From Sapria himalayana (taxonomy: Eukaryota; Streptophyta; Magnoliopsida; Malpighiales; Rafflesiaceae), in NCBI GenBank assembly GCA_029783825.1, contig JAREIK010005321.1:1-64000 (forward strand): a DNA stretch of 64,000 bases, in the 5' to 3' direction. The position numbers and the translations under genes were made by a program. The notes beneath the pieces were generated by a model, which saw nothing but the letters and a program-made list of their open reading frames with translations, had not been told where the DNA came from and did not search any database. Positions 58,840 to 64,000 of the stretch are shown here, in pieces (the first letter of the stretch is position 1; every line of letters begins with the position of its first letter).

Positions 58840-59616
58840 TCAAATATGTGGTCGTAACTAAAAATTATGGCAACTGACAAAAATACATCACAAAAAAAAT
58901 ATATATCATGACCATGAAATAATATCGTGACTCATAATATCATTGGGATAGATAATTGAGTTGCAATGAGAGACATATCATCGCAACTAAAAGATGAATA
59001 ATGACCTATTGAAATAGTGTCACTACGATCAGCTAAAAGAGTGACTCATATATCGTGTCACGACAAATAAATGATATCATGGCCTAAAATAAAGTTATGA
59101 CAAAATAATTAAGTTATAACTGAATAGTTAATTCGTGACAGAGAAATAATATAATGACCAAAAAAATAGGATCAAAACCAAAAAATAGGATCGGAACCAA
59201 AAAATAGGATCGAAACCAAAAAATAGGATCATGATCATGTGATATCATCACAACCTGTTTTACTAATATTCTATAATCATATTGTAGCCAAGAACTCAAA
59301 AAATAGATTCGCAACCATTTGATGTCGCAATTATAAATATTGTATCATAAATATAATGTTTCGGCTTTGTGTTGTTCCTTCGCAATTACATTCTTCCCTT
59401 CTCAGCAAGTGATGATGTCACGAATCGCAACTAGAAATTCTATGTCGCAATTCCATTTCTTGTCTTTTTTTTTATTTTTTTTGTTTACACCATTTTCATC
59501 AATTCGTCCAAAGACTCAAATTTTGGTAAAATACCCTTAATTAGCATATAAATATATAATCAAATATTATACATCACAATTAAATTAATAATGGACCCAA
59601 AAAAATCATTGTAGTG
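58840..59616. mobile_element. CACTA-type transposon end with subterminal repeats
   Basis: The minus strand starts CACTACAATGATTTTTTTGG at 59616, the hallmark terminus of CACTA elements. Upstream lies a region dense in short motifs such as TCGCAACTA, GTCGCAATT and TCGTGAC on both strands, typical of CACTA subterminal repeats, plus a 19-bp tandem array. The opposite terminus and a TNP2-type transposase were not found, so this is an end or a non-autonomous fragment. Confidence 0.65.
59156..59231. repeat. 19-bp tandem array, four units
   Basis: Units of AACCAAAAAATAGGATCGG with changes only in the last two or three bases; AGGATC occurs at 59168, 59187, 59206 and 59225. It lies about 390-460 bp from the CACTA terminus. 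Confidence 0.93.
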
Positions 59617-59639
59617 GGCACTGATCAAACAACTAATTA

Positions 59640-59648
59640 GGTCATCCC
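59640..59648. repeat. 9-bp target duplication of MULE-type element copy 2, left
   Basis: GGTCATCCC, matching GGTCATGCC at 60336-60344 at eight of nine positions. Confidence 0.65.
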
Positions 59649-60007
59649 CTAAGAAGCACGAACACGATGATACGACACGGCAGGATACATGGACACGATA
59701 ACTTCTAAAAAACTAAGATACGGATACGAATAGGATACGGCATGATAAAAAAAATAAAATTAAAAATAAAATTATTTTCTTTATAAATATTAGGTATTTT
59801 ATAAATAAATTAAATTAAATAAAAATATTTTATTTTATTTTATAAGATAATATTTATAATTATTTTATTTTATAAGATAATATTTATAATTATTTTATTT
59901 TATAAAATAATATTTTAAAATTATCTTATATTATATAAAAATATATTTTTTATTTTATAAAATAAAAATATTTTATTTTATTTTATAAAATATTTTATTT
60001 TATTTTA

Positions 60008-60110
60008 GCGTCCGCCCCCTGCCTCCCCCCCTCAATTCACGCCAGCGGCCTGCCCCCTGCCTCCCCCCCTCAAATCATGTCTGCCCTCTACCTCCCCCCT
60101 CAAATCATGC
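60008..60110. repeat. C-rich direct repeats inside MULE-type copy 2
   Basis: Three diverged units with CCCTGCCTCCCCCCCTCAA or CTCTACCTCCCCCCTCAAA. On the minus strand the runs of five to seven G could form a G-quadruplex. Confidence 0.85.
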
Positions 60111-60125
60111 CCGCCGCCTAGGTCG

Positions 60126-60162
60126 AGTGGCCAACGTCGCCCATGCGGCGACGTTGGCCACT
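60126..60162. repeat. Perfect 15-bp inverted repeat (hairpin)
   Basis: AGTGGCCAACGTCGC, a 7-base loop, then the exact reverse complement. It is GC-rich and the strongest hairpin I found in the window. Confidence 0.95.
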
Positions 60163-60344
60163 GGAAGTCCGATATGCCACCGTCTGATATTCCACGTGAC
60201 GTATCATATACGAATTGATCACTGATACGCCACGTGGCATATCAACACGTATTCGTGCCGTGTGCATACCATTTCCATGTGTCTACGTGTCGAACACGTG
60301 GACACGACTGTAGGGAGCCATGTCCGTGCTTCCTTGGTCATGCC

Positions 60345-61264
60345 AACCCACTAAAAAAATTATGTTAGATCATTCTAATCCATGAAAATTAATAGGAAAC
60401 CCAACATGATAAAAACATTGGGTGTCATTCATGTTTGGACACGTAGCAATGTCATGCTAGAGGGGCATGCCAAATGGATCATAGTGTCTGGGCCCATGAA
60501 CTTGTGTTTGTTAGAATTTATAATTTTATTTATTAAATAAAATATCATTTATTACTTTTAAACATCCCTGATAATTATATTTTTATTTTTGAATTTTATA
60601 TTTATAAGCTTTGTTACTATAACAATAAATATAAAATATTAGACTGTAAGAAAATAAAATTCAAAAATATTTCTTTTATTCAATATCATTATAATTTGAT
60701 TACATTATAACAAGGCTCGTACTCACCCAATTATCAATCATATGAATTACTCAAACTTTAAAAATAAATAACACTTAATAGATTTTTTAAAAATATATAA
60801 CATAAATTTTTTTTTGTTTATATTGAATTCTATTTGCGTGTTTAGACATTTTTGTGCCGATGTCATTCTTCATCTTCAATAATCATCGATCTCTTGAATA
60901 TTTTTGTAGATATAAACTCAATTTCTCAAGAACTTTTTTTCCATTCATGTTTTAATTTTTAGATCTCAAATATCTTTCCAATCCTTAAAATATGAAATAC
61001 TTTAAATATCTTTCCAATCTTTAAAAATTTAATCTATTATATCTAAATATATTTGCAACTATATAAAAAGTAAATATCATATACATATTATTATTAGTAA
61101 AGATCTTATTTGCAACTATATCTCATCTCTAGATATCTCATCTTGAATAAATAATTACATTAAAGTATATATGAAGTTATAGAACCTGAAGTGATATATT
61201 ATATTTATTTTCATAAAAATTATTATTAGTAAATATCATATACATATTTGACAAGGAAAAAAGT
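60345..61264. other. AT-rich sequence, no recognised gene
   Basis: No coding or transposon signal was seen. 60420-60510 has slightly raised GC with no identifiable terminus. Confidence 0.5.
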
Positions 61265-62250
61265 GGGGTATTATAAAAATTTCGCATGCAAAGAGCTAAA
61301 ACACATGGTTTGCAGCACAACAGAGGTATGCAAGTCAACTCCTTCGGCCATCACAGCCTAAACCTTTTGGCATTGCAATCACGCCCCACCCCCATTACAG
61401 AATGAGCCGTCATGGCGTGCCCCACCCTTTAGTCATGCTGGACCACACTGAAAACTCGCCATCCAGCCCATTGGAGATCCCCTATCACCGTGATACATTG
61501 GATGAAAAAAAAAGAACAAATGGAAAATTAAAAAGTACCAGAATTGTGATGATATAACCAGAGGCGATCGCAAGTATGTTCACACCAACCAAGCAACAGA
61601 ATTTGGATGTGACGACGTAGCAACTAGCACGTCAGCTTGGAATCTTGAAGCCATTCTTTATCTGTATCTCAGAAACGTGGAAAAGGAGAAGAATCGGGTA
61701 AACTCAGTGCCAGCAAACAACCCAAAGTCAAAAGGAATGAATGATGGCTGAGAAACAACATAAAGCAAGAGCAATTGATATTTATGCATGTAAATTACGA
61801 ATTCGGCGCCTGCCAAACTCGGAAGTTGGTGATCTCGCCAAGTTGTGACGACGAAAGGATTCACTTGACAAGCAGCATTTTCATCCAATCCAATCCAATT
61901 GCCTTCGATTTTTTGGAGACGGTAGGTTACAACACACACACAACACAGTTAAAAACAGGGCCACTAAAGCACGACACACTTCCACAGGAACAGGACCATC
62001 GGTGACTGCCAAACTCAACGAATAAAATGGTTGCACGTGGCAATTCGAGCAACGGCTAGTAAGAATAATATGGTCCCGTTGTCCAGCCCAGCGATTGTGA
62101 ATTTCCACCAGAAAACCCCGGGCAATTCGGGCATGTGGGGGCCAGGAATACTGCTGGGTTTTACGAGCCCCTGTTGCCTGTGTTACTGATGGGCAGATAC
62201 TGATAGGCATATACTGCTGGGTAGAACTGAAATACTGCATGGCTAATATC
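61265..62250. other. Balanced-composition island, possibly single-copy regulatory or UTR sequence
   Basis: About 1 kb with near-even base composition, unlike the surroundings, with no similarity I can see to the transposons here. Open frames on both strands (61658-61939 and 61881-62252 minus, 61775-62005 plus) have no identifiable domain. It contains a G-box-type CACGTGGC at 62034 and an ACGTCAG/TGACGTG-type element near 61630. It may be a promoter or untranslated region of a gene outside the window or lost. Confidence 0.4.
62034..62041. promoter_or_regulatory. G-box/ABRE-type motif
   Basis: CACGTGGC, a core bound by plant bZIP and bHLH factors. The context suggests but does not prove regulatory use. 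Confidence 0.35.
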
Positions 62251-64000
62251 AAAAATTTTGATATCTTTATTTTTGTTATTATAAATATTCTTATTAATTT
62301 GTAATGATTCTAATTTAAATATTTTAAGTTCTATTTTGAAAATTTTAATTAACCAATGCAAAATTAATTTTTGACGTAAATACATGCATATAATACATGC
62401 ATATATATATTTGTGATAAAATTGTGGAATCGAAGGTATCAAACAAAATGATGTAGTGATAATTTTATAATCATAGGTTAGGATGCACGTCATATAGAAT
62501 TAAATTATGCCAAAAATATAACTTTCCTATTCTATAAAAAATTAAATTTTATGTTCTATTAAAAATTTAATTTTAAAATCTATCATAGTTAAATTTTTTT
62601 ATTATTTTGAAAAAATTAAATTTTTTGAATCTGTATGAATTTAAATTTTGATGTCATTTTGAAATTTTTATTTTTTTCAATTCTATTGAAATTAAATTTT
62701 TTATGTTATTGTGAAAATTATAATTTTTCAATTCTGCCTTTTGCAATTTTTTTTAAAATATATTTTTGAAACTACAAATATTTTACTTCATAAATATTTT
62801 CAAAATTTTATTAAAATTTATTCTAGCCCATAACTATATTGTGCCAACAGACATAAAATTCCAAAATTAAAACTAAATAAATAATTTTTACAAATCGAGT
62901 ACACTTTTATTATTTAAGTAATGATAGATAATCAAATATTACTAAAATACCTAGAACCCTCAAAATATGTTAGTAATCTTCATCTAAGATGTAGAATAAT
63001 CAATTTTAATACTCTTCAAAATGTTCAAGTGAATTAATTCCGAACATTCATTAGTTTTTTAAGTGGATAATAATCCAAGCTCGGGCACACCATGTTGCAC
63101 AACCTCTAAATTATGGATTAATATTTTAGTTACAAAATATTTTTTTGTCCCTCGAGATAGATAAGAAATAAACAAAGAATATTCATTGAAATGTTTTATT
63201 CTTTGTATTGCGTCACTCTTTTAGTTATATCACTTAAAACACTAAAATGTAGACAGAAAAAATATGATGCTAAACTTACAAAAAAATGTATAACACTAAA
63301 TTGTACACACACAAAAATATAACAGTAACCATAAAAAGAAATAATCTTATTTATTAAATTAAACCTACAAAAAATAAACTACATTTAATATTAAATTAAC
63401 TAAATATAATTTTAATTAAATCAGTTATCCAAACTAATTTCATATTTCCACCTGCTCATCTATAACAAGAAAACATATTTAGAATGAATTTAATAAATTT
63501 CATATTATTGTATCTCATAAATTTTTTTTGACACATTCTATTTCTAACAATTGCAAAAAAAAAAAAACATTTTCTTGATTTATATTAAATGAAAAAAAAA
63601 GAACATGTTAAAGTTGTGATAGTTTAACTCAAAAATATTTTTTTAGTTAAGTTTCAAAGAATTTTATAATAAAATTGTAATTTTTTTATTAATTTATGAT
63701 AATCTAAACAATCATTGGCAAAATAACCGGTGCCATCATATTTGAAAAAATAGATGGTTTGATGTCAATTTAGTTTTTCATGAAATAAAATGATAATTTA
63801 ATTACTTTTAGTATAATTTTAAAATTATCAAACAAGTTAACTAGCAACAAAATAATTATTATATTTTGAATATGCACTAGATATTACTCACATGTGAAGT
63901 ATAAAATTACATGATTTTATATTAAAATAATGATTATCGAACTCATGTCCCCAATATTAGGTGGCTACCACTTTTCCAATTAAACTATCATATTATTGAT
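62251..64000. other. AT-rich sequence, no recognised gene
   Basis: Degenerate TTAAATTTTTT-type units recur between about 62540 and 62760. Homopolymer A runs occur near 63555. No coding signal. Confidence 0.5.

Larger units (their letters stand above)
59649..60335 (+). mobile_element. Small non-autonomous MULE-type element, copy 2
   Basis: 687 bp with inverted ends: GAAGCACGAACACG on the left and GAAGCACGGACATG on the minus strand at the right. The flanking 9-bp near-repeats suit the Mutator superfamily. The left 150 bp align with the reverse complement of 6280-6435. The interior is an AT-only stretch built of TTTTATTTTATAA(A/G)ATAATATT units (about 59800-60000), then a C-rich repeat region and a perfect hairpin. 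No coding capacity. Confidence 0.8.

Noticed and set aside
61658..62493. Minus-strand open frames of 93-123 codons in the GC-balanced island
   Set aside because: They overlap each other, show no recognisable domain, and longer frames are expected by chance in balanced composition.
1..64000. CRISPR arrays, rRNA or tRNA genes
   Set aside because: The short tandem repeats have no spacer pattern, and no tRNA cloverleaf or rRNA core was recognised; the only tRNA-like matches are retroelement primer sites.

Overview
The window reads as nuclear DNA of a flowering plant. It is very AT-rich, has no operon-like gene packing, and is full of plant transposon families: hAT, Mutator-like (MULE), CACTA, Ty1/copia and Ty3/gypsy. 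Both LTR families use a tRNA-iMet primer site. The very GC-rich hAT ends and the copia sequence type remind me of monocots such as palms, but that is only an impression. I found no intact protein-coding gene, no tRNA or rRNA gene and no CRISPR array. This is a graveyard of nested, decayed elements plus a very large microsatellite.

Layout. 1-9923 is a GATA/TAGA microsatellite of about 9 kb containing a direct tandem duplication of about 3.5 kb; a small MULE-type element (5809-6435) sits at the junction, and each unit ends in a purine-rich AGAA block. 9924-15300 holds a GC-rich hAT-type end, AT-rich sequence and a decayed hAT transposase (copy A). 15816-19242 is a complete-ended hAT (copy B) with a perfect 8-bp target duplication; its right end and flank are repeated in tandem (832-bp period). 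20700-25400 is mostly unassigned AT-rich DNA with a second GATA array. 25403-27287 is one hAT inside another, each with perfect 8-bp target duplications. 27296-28300 is a higher-complexity, gene-like but broken stretch. 28441-32822 is a decayed copia element with both LTRs. 33480-35450 is an antisense copia fragment interrupted by a short hAT-like element. 36717-40307 is hAT copy C. 42130-48914 is hAT copy D split by a gypsy element that itself shows LTR/LTR tandem structure and a deleted integrase. 50165-56250 is a MULE with long inverted ends and a duplicated antisense transposase. 58840-59616 carries a CACTA-type end, and 59649-60335 is a second copy of the small MULE-type element. 61265-62250 is a compositionally distinct, possibly single-copy island with a G-box.

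How it fits together: the hAT copies share a TATA plus CT-rich leader, a BED finger, an RNase H-like core and a C-terminal dimerisation segment, all on the plus strand, and all are broken. Their right ends carry a palindrome at a fixed distance (70-83 bp) that stays palindromic although its sequence differs between copies. This is the most interesting structural signal here. Short tandem duplications (33, 41, 114, 139, 190, 832 and about 1,220-1,300 bp, and about 3.5 kb) recur throughout. I found no convincing new gene system.
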